Shown in pieces: positions 54,788 through 64,000 of a stretch of 64,000 bases of DNA; positions within the stretch are counted from its first letter, which is position 1; every line of letters starts with the position of its first letter. The notes under the pieces are model-generated. The model saw only the letters and a list, made by a program, of their open reading frames with translations. It did no database searches and had not been told where the DNA came from. Source of the stretch: Streptomyces rishiriensis (GTDB lineage: Bacteria; Actinomycetota; Actinomycetes; Streptomycetales; Streptomycetaceae). Position numbers and translations under genes: made by a program. The stretch covers positions 642,713-706,712 of the forward strand of contig NZ_BEWA01000002.1 of assembly GCF_003112535.1 (NCBI RefSeq), given 5' to 3'.

Positions 54788-55477
54788 TCAGCTGGGCCCT
54801 GCCTTGTATCCGACGCCACGGACGGTCACCACGATCTCCGGTCGCTCCGGGTCCTTCTCGACCTTGGAGCGGAGTCGCTGCACGTGCACGTTGACCAGGC
54901 GGGTGTCGGCGGCGTGGCGGTAGCCCCACACCTGCTCCAGGAGCACCTCGCGGGTGAACACCTGCCAGGGTTTGCGTGCGAGCGCGACCAGCAGGTCGAA
55001 CTCCAGCGGGGTCAGTGCGATCGACTGTCCGTCCCGCTTCACGGAGTGGCCCGCCACGTCGATGACGAGGTCGCCTATGGCGAGCTGTTCGGGCGCGGGC
55101 TCCTCCGACCTCCGCAGCCGGGCCCGGATGCGGGCGACCAGCTCCTTCGGCTTGAACGGCTTCACGATGTAGTCGTCGGCGCCGGACTCCAGCCCGACGA
55201 CCACGTCGACGGTGTCACTCTTGGCCGTGAGCATCACGATCGGCACTCCGGACTCCGCCCTGATCAGGCGGCACACCTCGATGCCGTCCCGTCCGGGCAG
55301 CATCAGGTCCAGCAGCACCAGGTCGGGCTTCGCCTCACGGAAAGCAGCCAGCGCCTTGTCGCCGTCAGCTACGAAAGACGGCTCAAAACCTTCACCACGC
55401 AACACGATGCCGAGCATCTCGGCCAGTGCGGTGTCGTCGTCGACGACAAGGACTCGTCCCTTCATAAACGACATCAT
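54788..55477 (-). CDS. mtrA: OmpR-family response regulator MtrA
   Basis: 229 residues. Receiver domain with DDD at 13-15 and phospho-acceptor D57 (LLDLMLPG), TAKS switch and KPF; winged-helix DNA-binding domain from about 130 (LTPLEFDLLVALARKPWQVFTREVLLEQVWGY...). The sequence is the one expected for streptomycete MtrA, a master regulator of development and antibiotic genes. The ATG at 55477 is chosen; an ATG four codons in is an alternative. It heads the mtrA-mtrB-lpqB operon. Confidence 0.97.
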   Translation of the reverse strand: MMSFMKGRVLVVDDDTALAEMLGIVLRGEGFEPSFVADGDKALAAFREAKPDLVLLDLMLPGRDGIEVCRLIRAESGVPIVMLTAKSDTVDVVVGLESGADDYIVKPFKPKELVARIRARLRRSEEPAPEQLAIGDLVIDVAGHSVKRDGQSIALTPLEFDLLVALARKPWQVFTREVLLEQVWGYRHAADTRLVNVHVQRLRSKVEKDPERPEIVVTVRGVGYKAGPS

Positions 55478-56672
55478 CCCATTCTCGTAACAGTGAAGGT
55501 TGCCCAGGTGAGCAGGGTCACCGGCCTGTGACGATAGTCGTATGGAGCCGTCACTGTCTGCCCCGGTCCGCAGACGTCGATGTCAGCACTGATGTCAGCG
55601 GTGCGCTGGTAGCCGGAGGGCGCACCCCGACCCGGATGGCCGTGACCGCATCGCACGCTGCGTGATGGTGTCGCAGTCTGAAGGCGTGACCGATCGCGAC
55701 ACAAGGCGAGTCCGGCTGAGACGATCACGCCTAGTGTGGGCTGGCGCTTCCCTGATGGTCATGGGCGTGGCTCTGCTCGCCTGCCCCCGCGGCCGTGACC
55801 ACCGTCACGGTCACAGAAACACAGACCCTGCTGTCCGGGGTGGCGGCGGTACGACGGCAGGAGGGTCGAACTCGACCTCCCCAGCACCATCACCGCAGTC
55901 GCGGGACTCATCACTGCTGGTGTCGGGGCAGCCTCCTCTTTCGCAGGGAAGAGGAGGGATCGACCGCCGGCTGACGATTCTGCTGCGCGGTAAGCGATCA
56001 TTCAGCACACCTGGTCGGCGAAGCCTCCGAAGAACTGGTTTCAGTGGGTGCCCAACTCGACCGTCGTTGTCGGACGTTGGTCTGACCTGACCTATGTGCG
56101 CTACATGTCGTCGCTTGTCGACGAACCGGGGACGTGCCTTCACCGATGGTGCGCTTACGTTCGGTGCCGACCGCTGCTGTTCGCGCTGTCGGTGTCAACG
56201 GCTGGTGTCAGCCGCCATACGCGGCCTTGACGTCGGAGCCGGCCGAGGAGCTGACCTCGGCCGGCACCGTGGCCACCGCGCGCCGCGCCCTGCGCTCGCC
56301 GGCCACAAGCCACTCGTACCGCTCTCGCCCGGACGGCGCCCCCGCCGGCCCGCCCCGGACAACCCTCCGCTGGCCGCTGGCCGCCTGCAACCGGCGGCCC
56401 GCGCCACGGAGATCGGCTGCGTCGGCATCATGGCCGCGGCCCGCCGCCGCAGGGGCCGGCAGCCGCCGCGACGACGACCCCGGCCGCCCACACCCGCACG
56501 CACGGCGTGGGGGGACAGGGTCTTCCTCGCCCACGCGAAAGAGACCGTCGCCCGCCTCCGCGCCGGACTGGGCTACCGGCCCGCCGGCCTCGCCCTCCTG
56601 ATCGCCGGCCGACCGCCCGCGCATAGCCCGCCTACGCGCCGCCTCCGCACGGCGCCGGACGGCCGACGACCG
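55478..56672. other. 1.2-kb region without an intact gene
   Basis: It separates mtrA from mtnA. The part from about 55,690 to 56,230 is clearly less GC-rich than its surroundings and carries coding-like fragments in shifting frames (one listed separately). A second short fragment around 56,010-56,080 reads GEASEELVSVGAQLDRR before a stop. From 56,230 to 56,670 the DNA is very GC-rich; frames are Arg/Pro/Ala-rich with no recognisable domain. Promoter elements of mtrA must lie at the left end. I assign no functional gene. Confidence 0.5.
55686..55993 (+). pseudogene. decayed small membrane-protein gene (two frameshifts)
   Basis: Three pieces in successive frames make one sensible small protein. 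The first is a basic start plus TM-like segment from the GTG at 55686 (VTDRDTRRVRLRRSRLVWAG, then SLMVMGVALL). The second is VTTVTVTETQTLLSG. The third is LDLPSTITAVAGLITAGVG to a TAA at 55993. Frame changes fall near 55790 and 55865. The TVTVTET and LDLPSTITAVAGLI blocks resemble small membrane proteins common in Streptomyces accessory DNA, by recollection only. Confidence 0.42.
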
Positions 56673-57818
56673 TCACGTCCGCTCCCGGGCCTGGCCGGCC
56701 TGGGCGCACATCTCGGCGAGCGCTTCCGCCGTCACGGGCGAGATCGCTCCCTCCTCGGTGACGATCGCCGTCACCAGCTCGGGCGGCGTCACGTCGAACG
56801 CCGGGTTGTAGGCCTGGGTGCCCAGCGGCGCCACCGGAACGCCGCCGCCCGCTCCCATCACCGGCGCCTGGGGCGCGCTGACCTCCGTCACCTCGTAGCC
56901 GGGCCGCTGCTCGACTTCGATCGACGCCCCGTCCGGCGTCTGCGGATCCACCGTCGTCACGGGCGCGACCACGATGAACGGCACGTGGTGGTAGCGCGCG
57001 AGCACCGCGAGGGGATAGGTGCCCACCTTGTTCGCCACCGATCCGTCGGCCGCGATGCGATCCGCCCCGACCAGCACGGCGTCCACCTCTCCCGCAGCGA
57101 ACAGCGACCCCGCCGCGTTGTCCGTCAGCAGCGTGTAGCCCATGCCGTTGCGCGCCGCCTCGTACGCCGTCAGGCGAGCGCCCTGCAGCAGCGGACGGGT
57201 CTCGTCCACCCACAGCCGGCGAAGCCGCCCGACCCGGTGCGCCGCGAGCGCCACCGCGAACGCGGTGCCCTCCCCGCCCGACACCAGTGCTCCGGTGTTG
57301 CAGTGCGTGAGGACACGATGCCCGCCGCCCGGCAGCAGCTCGTCGAGCAGCGCCAGCCCGTGCTCGGCCATCCGGGCGCTCGCCTCGGCGTCCTCGCGGT
57401 GGAGCTGCCGTGCGGCCGCGAGCGCGGCCCGCGCGCCCTGCGCGGGATCACCGCCCTGCGCGACCTCCGCCTGGTAGGCGGCCCGGGCCCGGCGCACGCC
57501 GACGGACAGGTTCACCGCGGTCGGCCGGGCCCCGGCCAGCGCGTCGGCGGCGTCGTCCACGTCGAAGCCGCGCACGGCGGCGAGCGCGACGCCGTACGCC
57601 CCCGCGATGCCGAGCAACGGCGCACCGCGCACCGCCAACGACCGGATCGCCTCCACCAGCGCGGACGCGTCGGTGCACACCAGCTCGACTTCCTGGGCGG
57701 GCAGTCTCGTCTGGTCGAGAAGAACCACCACGGGACCCTCGGGCGGCTCCTCCCATCGAATCGCAGGAATCTCGCTCGGCCGCTTGTCCTCGCCGGATTG
57801 CGCGTACTGATCAGCCAT
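56673..57818 (-). CDS. mtnA: S-methyl-5-thioribose-1-phosphate isomerase
   Basis: 381 residues. The catalytic cysteine is C173 (LTHCNTGAL) and the catalytic aspartate D253 (VGADRIAADG); SLAVRGAPLLGIAGAYG and NKVGTYPLAVLARYH complete the MtnA/eIF2B-like fold. It converts methylthioribose-1-phosphate to methylthioribulose-1-phosphate in methionine salvage. No other salvage gene is adjacent. The ATG at 57818 is clear. It is divergent from the Gly/Pro-rich membrane-protein gene, sharing a 140-bp gap. Confidence 0.95.
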   Translation of the reverse strand: MADQYAQSGEDKRPSEIPAIRWEEPPEGPVVVLLDQTRLPAQEVELVCTDASALVEAIRSLAVRGAPLLGIAGAYGVALAAVRGFDVDDAADALAGARPTAVNLSVGVRRARAAYQAEVAQGGDPAQGARAALAAARQLHREDAEASARMAEHGLALLDELLPGGGHRVLTHCNTGALVSGGEGTAFAVALAAHRVGRLRRLWVDETRPLLQGARLTAYEAARNGMGYTLLTDNAAGSLFAAGEVDAVLVGADRIAADGSVANKVGTYPLAVLARYHHVPFIVVAPVTTVDPQTPDGASIEVEQRPGYEVTEVSAPQAPVMGAGGGVPVAPLGTQAYNPAFDVTPPELVTAIVTEEGAISPVTAEALAEMCAQAGQARERT

Positions 57819-57958
57819 GCGATCAGTCTGCCCCCGAACCGGCGGACAATTGAAGGTGTGCAGCCCCTACCGCGGCCGGTCCACCGATCGGCCCACCATG
57901 GCACGATGGCTCCCAACCTGCCGCCGCGACCGCGGACGGGCACCGTGAAGGAGCGACG

Positions 57959-59374
57959 ATGAACGACACTCCGGGCTGGGCCTCGCCCGGATCCGCCCCC
58001 TCCGACGGACAGGAGCCCGGGTCGTCCCGCCCCGCCGAGCCCGCCGACCGCCCCGACGGCGCCCAGCCCGCGGACCAGCCGGACGCCGGCCCGCAGAACC
58101 CCGGCACGAAGTGGTCCAAGGAACAGCCGCCACCCGGCCAGTGGTCCGCGCCCGCAGGCCCCCGGAGCCCCGGCCAGGCCCCGCCGCCCCCACCGCCTCC
58201 GGCTCCCGGCGCGGGCTGGGGCGGCCCCCCGCCCGCCGGACCGGGCGGCGGACACCCAGGCGGCCCCTCCGGCCCCGCGGCCCCGGGCCCACAGGGCGGA
58301 TACGGCGGTTACGGCGGTTACGGCGGGCCCCAGGGTTACGTCCCTCCCGCCGGCTGGGGAGGAGGCTGGGGCGGCCCCCCGCCCGCGGCGAAGCCGGGCG
58401 TGATCCCGCTGCGCCCCCTCGGCGTGGGCGAGATCCTCGACGGCGCCGTCGCCACCATGCGCACCTACTGGCGCACCGTCCTGGGCATCTCGCTGAGCGT
58501 CGCCGTCATCACCGAGGTCGTCGTCGTCCTGCTGCAGGGCCTGATCCTGAACGGCTCCACCGACACCGCCGCCCTCGGCGACCCCAGCGCCACCGTCGAC
58601 GAGCAGCTCAACGCCATGGGCGACGCCATGCGCGCCACCGGGCCCATCCTCCTCATCACCCTCCTGGGCACCATCACCGCCACCGCCTTGCTGACGGCCG
58701 TCACCAGCCGGGCGGTGCTCGGCAAACCGGTCACCCTGAAGGAGGCCTGGCGCGACGCCCGCCCCCAGGTGCCCAGACTGTTCGGGCTGATCTTCCTGCT
58801 GGTGCTCATCGCCGCCGCCGCAGCCGCCGTGTGCCTGCTGCCCGGCATCCTGGTGAGCGTCCTCGGCGACGACGACGCGGGCGCCCCGCTGCAGGCCTTC
58901 GGCATCCTCGCCTCGTTCGTCCTCGTGCTGTGGCTGCTGATCCGCTTCTCCCTCGCCTCGCCCGCGCTGATGCTGGAGAAGCAGGGCATCAAGAAGGCGC
59001 TCGGCCGCTCCGCGAAGCTCACCCGCGGCTCCTGGTGGCGCGTCTTCGGCATCCAGGCGCTCGCCCTGCTCATCGCGAACATCGTCTCGATGATCGTCGT
59101 CGTGCCGTTCGCCCTCCTCGGCGCCGCCCTGAGCGACGGGGGCGTCAGCGGCATGACCGAGGCAGGCGCCGAGTACGGCTGGACGTACCTGATCGTCAGC
59201 GGCGTCGGCTCGGTCCTCGGTTCCATGATCACCTTCCCGATCGCGGCCGGCGTCATCGTGCTCCTCTACATCGACCAGCGCATCCGCCGCGAGGCCCTCG
59301 ACCTCGATCTGGCCCGCGCCGCGGGCCTCCAGGGCTACGGCTCCCCCGCCCCCGGCGCCACGACGGGGAGCTGA
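57959..59374 (+). CDS. membrane protein with Gly/Pro-rich N-terminus (DUF7544/GPDPase-membrane-like)
   Basis: 471 residues. The first about 150 are disordered Pro/Gly/Gln/Trp-rich (GGYGGYGGY repeats, PPPPPPP). A membrane domain with about six TM helices follows, beginning IPLRPLGVGEILDGAVATMR, the typical start of this actinobacterial family, with LEKQGIKKALGRSAKLTRGSWWRVF between helices. The reaction is unknown; the fold is shared with non-catalytic membrane parts of glycerophosphodiesterases. A strong ribosome site (GAAGGAG) precedes the ATG. First gene of a five-gene run. Confidence 0.85.
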   Translation: MNDTPGWASPGSAPSDGQEPGSSRPAEPADRPDGAQPADQPDAGPQNPGTKWSKEQPPPGQWSAPAGPRSPGQAPPPPPPPAPGAGWGGPPPAGPGGGHPGGPSGPAAPGPQGGYGGYGGYGGPQGYVPPAGWGGGWGGPPPAAKPGVIPLRPLGVGEILDGAVATMRTYWRTVLGISLSVAVITEVVVVLLQGLILNGSTDTAALGDPSATVDEQLNAMGDAMRATGPILLITLLGTITATALLTAVTSRAVLGKPVTLKEAWRDARPQVPRLFGLIFLLVLIAAAAAAVCLLPGILVSVLGDDDAGAPLQAFGILASFVLVLWLLIRFSLASPALMLEKQGIKKALGRSAKLTRGSWWRVFGIQALALLIANIVSMIVVVPFALLGAALSDGGVSGMTEAGAEYGWTYLIVSGVGSVLGSMITFPIAAGVIVLLYIDQRIRREALDLDLARAAGLQGYGSPAPGATTGS

Positions 59375-59378
59375 TGCG

Positions 59379-60218
59379 GTGAGCCCGACGGGGGGAGCAC
59401 TCACCGCGCCGCACCCGGGCAGCCTGCCCCCGCCGACGCTGCCCGGCCTCGCCGACGGCGCCCCGGCGGCCCTGTCCCGCACCGCCGGCAGGGCTCTGGC
59501 CGCCTTGGCGCGGGCGGGCGGCAGCGCGGCGTCGGCCCCGGCCCGCTCGGGCGACCGGCCTCCGGTCACCGTGCCCCGCGACCCCGCCCGGGAGGCGGCC
59601 CGCCGCGAGCTGTCCAGGGACCTGTACCACCAGAACGATCCCAGCCTCCTCCAGCGCGCCCTGAACACCCTCTGGGACTGGATCGGCGACCTGTTCGACA
59701 GCGCCTCGGCCGCCACCCCCGGCGGCACACTCGGCCTGCTGGTCGTCGTCCTCGCCGTCGGGGCCGTCCTGGCCGCCCTGTGGTGGCGCCTCGGAACGCC
59801 CCGCCGACGGCCCTCGTCCGCAGCCGCCCTGTTCGGCGACCGCCCCCGCAGCGCCGCCCAACACCGCGCGGCCGCCGAGGCGCACGCCGCCCAGGGCCAC
59901 TGGAACCAGGCCCTGCAGGAACGCATGCGCGCCCTCGTGCGTGCCCTGGAGGAACGGGCCCTCCTCGACACACGCCCGGGCCGCACGGCCGACGAGGCCG
60001 CGGCCGAAGCGGGCCGCGCCCTGCCCGCCCACACCGACCGACTGCGCACCGCGGCCCGCGACTTCGACGACGTCACATACGGCGGCCGCCGAGCGACCGA
60101 GCAGGCGTACCGGCGCATGGCGGAACTCGACCTCGACGTGGAACGCACCACCCCCCGGCCGGCGGCGAGCAGCCCCCGCACCACGGCCTCTCCCGCCCGC
60201 CCGGGAACCGCCGGATGA
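59379..60218 (+). CDS. DUF4129 domain protein
   Basis: 279 residues. One TM helix (about 115-137) is preceded by a polar part ending DPSLLQRALNTLWDWIGDLFDS. A cytosolic DUF4129 domain follows (QGHWNQALQERMRALVRALEERALLDTRPGRTADEAAAEAG). DUF4129 proteins accompany MoxR/DUF58 operons and transglutaminase-like proteins; function unknown. The GTG at 59379 lies 4 bp after the previous stop; the 3' end overlaps the next gene (ATGA). Confidence 0.85.
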   Translation: MSPTGGALTAPHPGSLPPPTLPGLADGAPAALSRTAGRALAALARAGGSAASAPARSGDRPPVTVPRDPAREAARRELSRDLYHQNDPSLLQRALNTLWDWIGDLFDSASAATPGGTLGLLVVVLAVGAVLAALWWRLGTPRRRPSSAAALFGDRPRSAAQHRAAAEAHAAQGHWNQALQERMRALVRALEERALLDTRPGRTADEAAAEAGRALPAHTDRLRTAARDFDDVTYGGRRATEQAYRRMAELDLDVERTTPRPAASSPRTTASPARPGTAG

Positions 60219-61407
60219 CGACCCAGGCCACGCCCCCGACCACCACGGCGTCCCGCACCGCGCACCAGCTGTGGACCCGCGCGCGCGGACTCACCCTCGC
60301 CTTCGCCCTCCTCCTCGCGGGGGCCGTCACACTCGCCGTGCTCCAGTCCGACGCCCGTCACGGCGCCCTCGACCCACGCTCCGCCGACCCCTCCGGCAGC
60401 CGAGCCATCGCAGAACTCCTCGCCGACCACGGGGTGTCCACCCGCGTGGTCACCTCCCTGGCCGAGGCTCGCACCGCAGCACGCCCCGACACCACCCTCC
60501 TGGTCGCCGCCCCCGACCTCCTGACGCAACCTCAACAAAGGGAACTGCACTCGTCGATCGCCCACTCCGGCGGCCGCACCCTCCTCGTCGCCCCCGGCAG
60601 CCCCTCCGTGGACACCCTCGCCCCCGAAGTGAGCGCCGACCCGGCCAACAGCCGCAGTTCCGCCCTCTCCCCCGACTGCACCCTGCCCGCCGCGCGCAGC
60701 GCCGGCACCGCGGAAACCGGCGGCATCCGCTACACCACCCACCGCCCCGACGCCGACGAGTGCTACCCCAGCGAGCGCCTCGCCACCCTGCTCCGCATCC
60801 CGGACACCTCCGGCGACGGCGACACCGTCGTCCTCGGCGCGCCCGACATCCTCTCCAACGAACGTCTCGACAAGCAGGGCAACGCCTCGCTCGCCCTCCA
60901 ACTCCTCGGCTCCCGCACCCATCTGGTCTGGTACCTCCCCTCGCTCTCCGACGCCTCAGCCACCGCCCCGGACGACGGAAAAGGCTTCTTCGACCTGCTC
61001 CCGTCCGGCTGGCTCTGGGGCACACTTCAGCTCTTCGTGGCGGCAGCCCTCGCCGCCCTCTGGCGGGCACGCCGACTCGGCCCGCTCGTGCCCGAGAACC
61101 TCCCCGTGGCGATCCGCGCCTCCGAAACCGTCGAAGGCCGCGCCCGCCTCTACCGCAAGGCGGCCGCCCGTGACCGCGCGTCCGCCGCTCTTCGCTCCAC
61201 CACTCGCACCCGCCTCGCCCCTCTCCTGGGCGTCCCCGTCGCCCAGGCGCACGCGCCCGAGGCCCTCCTGCCCGCACTGTCCGCCCACCTCCACGGCGAC
61301 GGACAGTCCCTGCACTCCCTCCTCTTCGGCCCGCCACCCGGCGACGACACGGCCCTGATCGCACTCGCCGACCAACTCGACGCCCTCGAAAGAGAGGTAC
61401 GCCGTCC

Positions 61408-61411
<4 letters not shown>
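60215..61411 (+). CDS. DUF4350 domain protein
   Basis: 398 residues. TM1 (about 25-46) is followed by an extracytoplasmic domain (about 50-270; DPSGSRAIAELLADHGVSTRVV is the DUF4350 start) containing two cysteines. A second TM helix in LLPSGWLWGTLQLFVAAALAALW and a cytosolic helical tail (GRARLYRKAAARDRA) complete it. The ATG at 60215 overlaps the previous stop by 4 bp and the stop overlaps the MoxR start by 4 bp, so the set is translated as a unit. Confidence 0.87.
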
Positions 61412-62399
<988 letters not shown>

Positions 62400-62400
<1 letters not shown>

Positions 62401-63710
62401 TGGCGCTCACCGGACGCACCGCGCTCCTCGCGGCCCTCGGCTCGCTCCCCGTCGGCATCTGGGACCCCGGCTGGACCGGCATCCTCGCCGTCAACGCGCC
62501 CCTGGCCGTGGCCTGCGCCTGCGACTTCGCCCTGGCGGCGCCGGTCCGCCGCCTGGGCCTGACCCGCTCGGGCGACACCACGGCCCGCCTCGGCGACCCC
62601 GCGGACATCACCCTCACCGTCACCAATCCCTCCCGCCGCCCCCTGCGCGCCCAGCTCCGCGACGCCTGGCCGCCCAGCAGCTGGCACCCCGGAGCGGAAT
62701 CGGAGGCTTCCCGCCACCGACTGACGGTCCCGCCCGGCGAGCGTCGCCGCATCACCACCCGTCTGCGCCCCACTCGCCGAGGCGACCACCGCTCCGACCG
62801 CATCACGATCCGCTCCTACGGCCCCCTCGGCCTCTTCTCCCGCCAAGGCGCCCACAAAGTCCACTGGACGGTGCGCGTACTGCCGCCCTTCTCCAGCCGC
62901 AAGCACCTCCCGTCGAAACTGGCCCGGCTACGCGAACTCGACGGCCGCACCAGCGTCCTGACCCGCGGCGAAGGCACGGAGTTCGACAGTCTGCGCGAGT
63001 ACGTCCCCGGCGACGACACCCGCTCCATCGACTGGCGGGCCACAGCACGCCACTCGACGGTCGCCGTCCGCACCTGGCGCCCCGAACGGGACCGGCACAT
63101 CCTCCTCGTCCTCGACACCGGCCGCACCTCCGCGGGACGCGTCGACGACGCTCCCCGCCTCGACGCCGCCATGGACGCCGCCCTCCTCCTCGCCGCCCTG
63201 GCATCCCGCGCCGGCGACCGGGTCGACCTCCTCGCCCACGACCGCCGCGTACGCGCCCTGGTCCAAGGCCGCACGGCACGCGACGTCCTCCCGTCCCTGG
63301 TCAACGCCATGGCGACCCTCGAACCCGAGCTGGTCGAAACGGACGCGCGCGGACTAGCCGCCGCAGCCCTCCGCACGGCTCCCCGCCGCTCCCTCATCGT
63401 CCTGATGACGACACTCGACGCCACCCCGGTCGAGGAAGGTCTCCTCCCCGTCCTCCCTCAGCTCACCCGCCGCCACACGGTGCTCGTGGCGTCGGTCGCC
63501 GATCCGCACATCGCCCGCATGGCCGGCTCCCGCGGCAACCCCGACGCGGTCTACGAAGCCGCGGCCGCCGCCCAGGCCCAGGCCGAACGCCACCGGACCG
63601 CCGAACAACTGCGCCGGTACGGCGTCACCGTGGTCGACGCGACACCGGAAGATCTCGCCCCCGCACTGGCAGACGCCTACCTCGCACTGAAAGCAGCAGG
63701 ACGCCTGTAA
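62400..63710 (+). CDS. DUF58 domain protein (MoxR partner)
   Basis: 436 residues. Two N-terminal TM helices (about 5-45) precede a beta-rich segment and the DUF58 core with GDDTRSIDWRATARHS and RDRHILLVLDTGRTS, the degenerate metal-site VWA-like fold. It is expected to bind MoxR at the membrane. The ATG at 62400 shares a base with the MoxR stop (TGATG). Last gene of the run; it ends just before a hairpin and the rRNA operon. Confidence 0.92.
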
Positions 63711-63717
63711 AACAAAA

Positions 63718-63741
63718 CGGGCTCTCCAGCAGGAGAGCCCG
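63718..63741. terminator. bidirectional terminator between DUF58 gene and rRNA operon
   Basis: A 10-bp stem (63718-63727 with 63732-63741), AGCA loop, with A-rich sequence before and after, so it works on either strand. Confidence 0.82.
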
Positions 63742-63777
63742 AAAATCAGCCGACGACAATACCCCGAACGCAGAAAA

Positions 63778-63800
63778 CCCCCGCACCATAGGTGCGGGGG
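63778..63800 (-). terminator. rRNA operon terminator
   Basis: Perfect 10-bp stem CCCCCGCACC/GGTGCGGGGG with an ATA loop, 15 bp past the 5S rRNA 3' end on the minus strand. Confidence 0.82.
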
Positions 63801-63815
63801 TCTCCCGTAAAATTT

Positions 63816-63934
63816 GTTCGGCGGTGTCCTACTCTCCCACAGGGTCCCCCCTGCAGTACCATCGGCGCTGTAAGGCTTAGCTTCCGGGTTCGGAATGTAA
63901 CCGGGCGTTTCCCTCACGCTATGACCACCGAAAC
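63816..63934 (-). rRNA. rrf: 5S ribosomal RNA
   Basis: On the minus strand it begins GTTTCGGTGGTCATAGCGTG, contains CCGAACCCGGAAGCTAAGCC and ends GGACACCGCCGAACAA, matching streptomycete 5S rRNA at about 119 nt. The 5' and 3' ends pair (GGTGG with CCGCC). It is the distal gene of a minus-strand rRNA operon whose 23S and 16S genes lie beyond the right edge. Confidence 0.96.
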
Positions 63935-64000
63935 ACTATGAAACTGTCCAGCCGCACCACACCGTGACCATGGCATGGGGCTGTTCGTGGTTTCAGAACC
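63935..64000 (-). other. 23S-5S rRNA spacer (part)
   Basis: 66 bp upstream of 5S on the minus strand (GGTTCTGAAACCACGAACAG...). It has no tRNA and is transcribed spacer removed in processing. The 23S 3' end is not inside the window. Confidence 0.7.

Noticed and set aside
56208..56624. 138-codon minus-strand open frame in the mtrA-mtnA gap
   Set aside because: No domain, unconvincing start, Gly/Ala/Arg-rich composition typical of non-coding GC-rich DNA. I cannot support it as a gene.
63935..64000. 3' end of 23S rRNA
   Set aside because: The sequence does not match the conserved 23S 3' end; it reads as 23S-5S spacer.

Overview
The window is high-GC, gene-dense DNA from an actinomycete chromosome, almost certainly Streptomyces. 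The signs are the codon bias, GTG/TTG starts, the 5S rRNA sequence, an in-frame TTA (bldA-type) leucine codon, an LAETG sortase substrate, mtrA-mtrB-lpqB, a 1,648-residue NAD-glutamate dehydrogenase and a long-form hpf. I see no prophage, IS element, CRISPR array or tRNA. It reads as conserved core chromosome with short accessory patches.

Layout. 0-6 kb (mostly minus strand): the 5' end of smpB, an S41 protease, ftsX-ftsE, a small zinc-ribbon membrane protein (plus strand), a repeat-rich LAETG surface protein and prfB. 6.1-13.3 kb: two Ser/Thr kinases divergent from a large FHA plus FtsK-like ATPase, a plausible phospho-signalling unit. 13.4-17 kb: a sugar ABC importer (lipoprotein and two permeases, no ATPase) whose binding-protein gene holds a TTA codon. 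17.1-33.3 kb: a cell-wall glycopolymer locus with three tandem GT2-glycerophosphotransferase (TagF-like) fusions, two membrane proteins, GT39- and GT87-type membrane glycosyltransferases, a TetR regulator and a Wzm/Wzt-type ABC exporter. An ohr/ohrR peroxide-resistance pair lies inside it.

33.4-42.1 kb: NAD-glutamate dehydrogenase, an 0.8-kb non-coding gap, a DJ-1/PfpI protein, a HAD phosphatase, a DUF6912-like protein and an Rv3235-family protein, separated by several short tandem repeats. 42.4-49.1 kb: secA, a GNAT acetyltransferase, a YcaQ/AlkX-like protein, an orphan LuxR response regulator and hpf. 49.4-55.5 kb (minus): a ComF-like phosphoribosyltransferase with a one-base frameshift, then lpqB-mtrB-mtrA. 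55.5-56.7 kb: 1.2 kb with no intact gene and one likely decayed gene. 56.7-63.7 kb: mtnA, then a five-gene plus-strand run (glycine/proline-rich membrane protein, DUF4129, DUF4350, MoxR ATPase, DUF58). The window ends at the 3' end of an rRNA operon on the minus strand (5S rRNA).

The clearest themes are cell-envelope growth and surveillance (FtsEX, MtrAB-LpqB, SecA, sortase substrate, teichoic-type polymer synthesis and export) and translation quality control or dormancy (SmpB, RF2, Hpf). The less ordinary material is the triplicated TagF-like fusion with one copy altered at a key histidine, the kinase/FHA-FtsK trio, the DUF4129/4350/MoxR/DUF58 run, the decayed patch at 55.7-56.0 kb, and the many short tandem repeats in gaps and gene ends.
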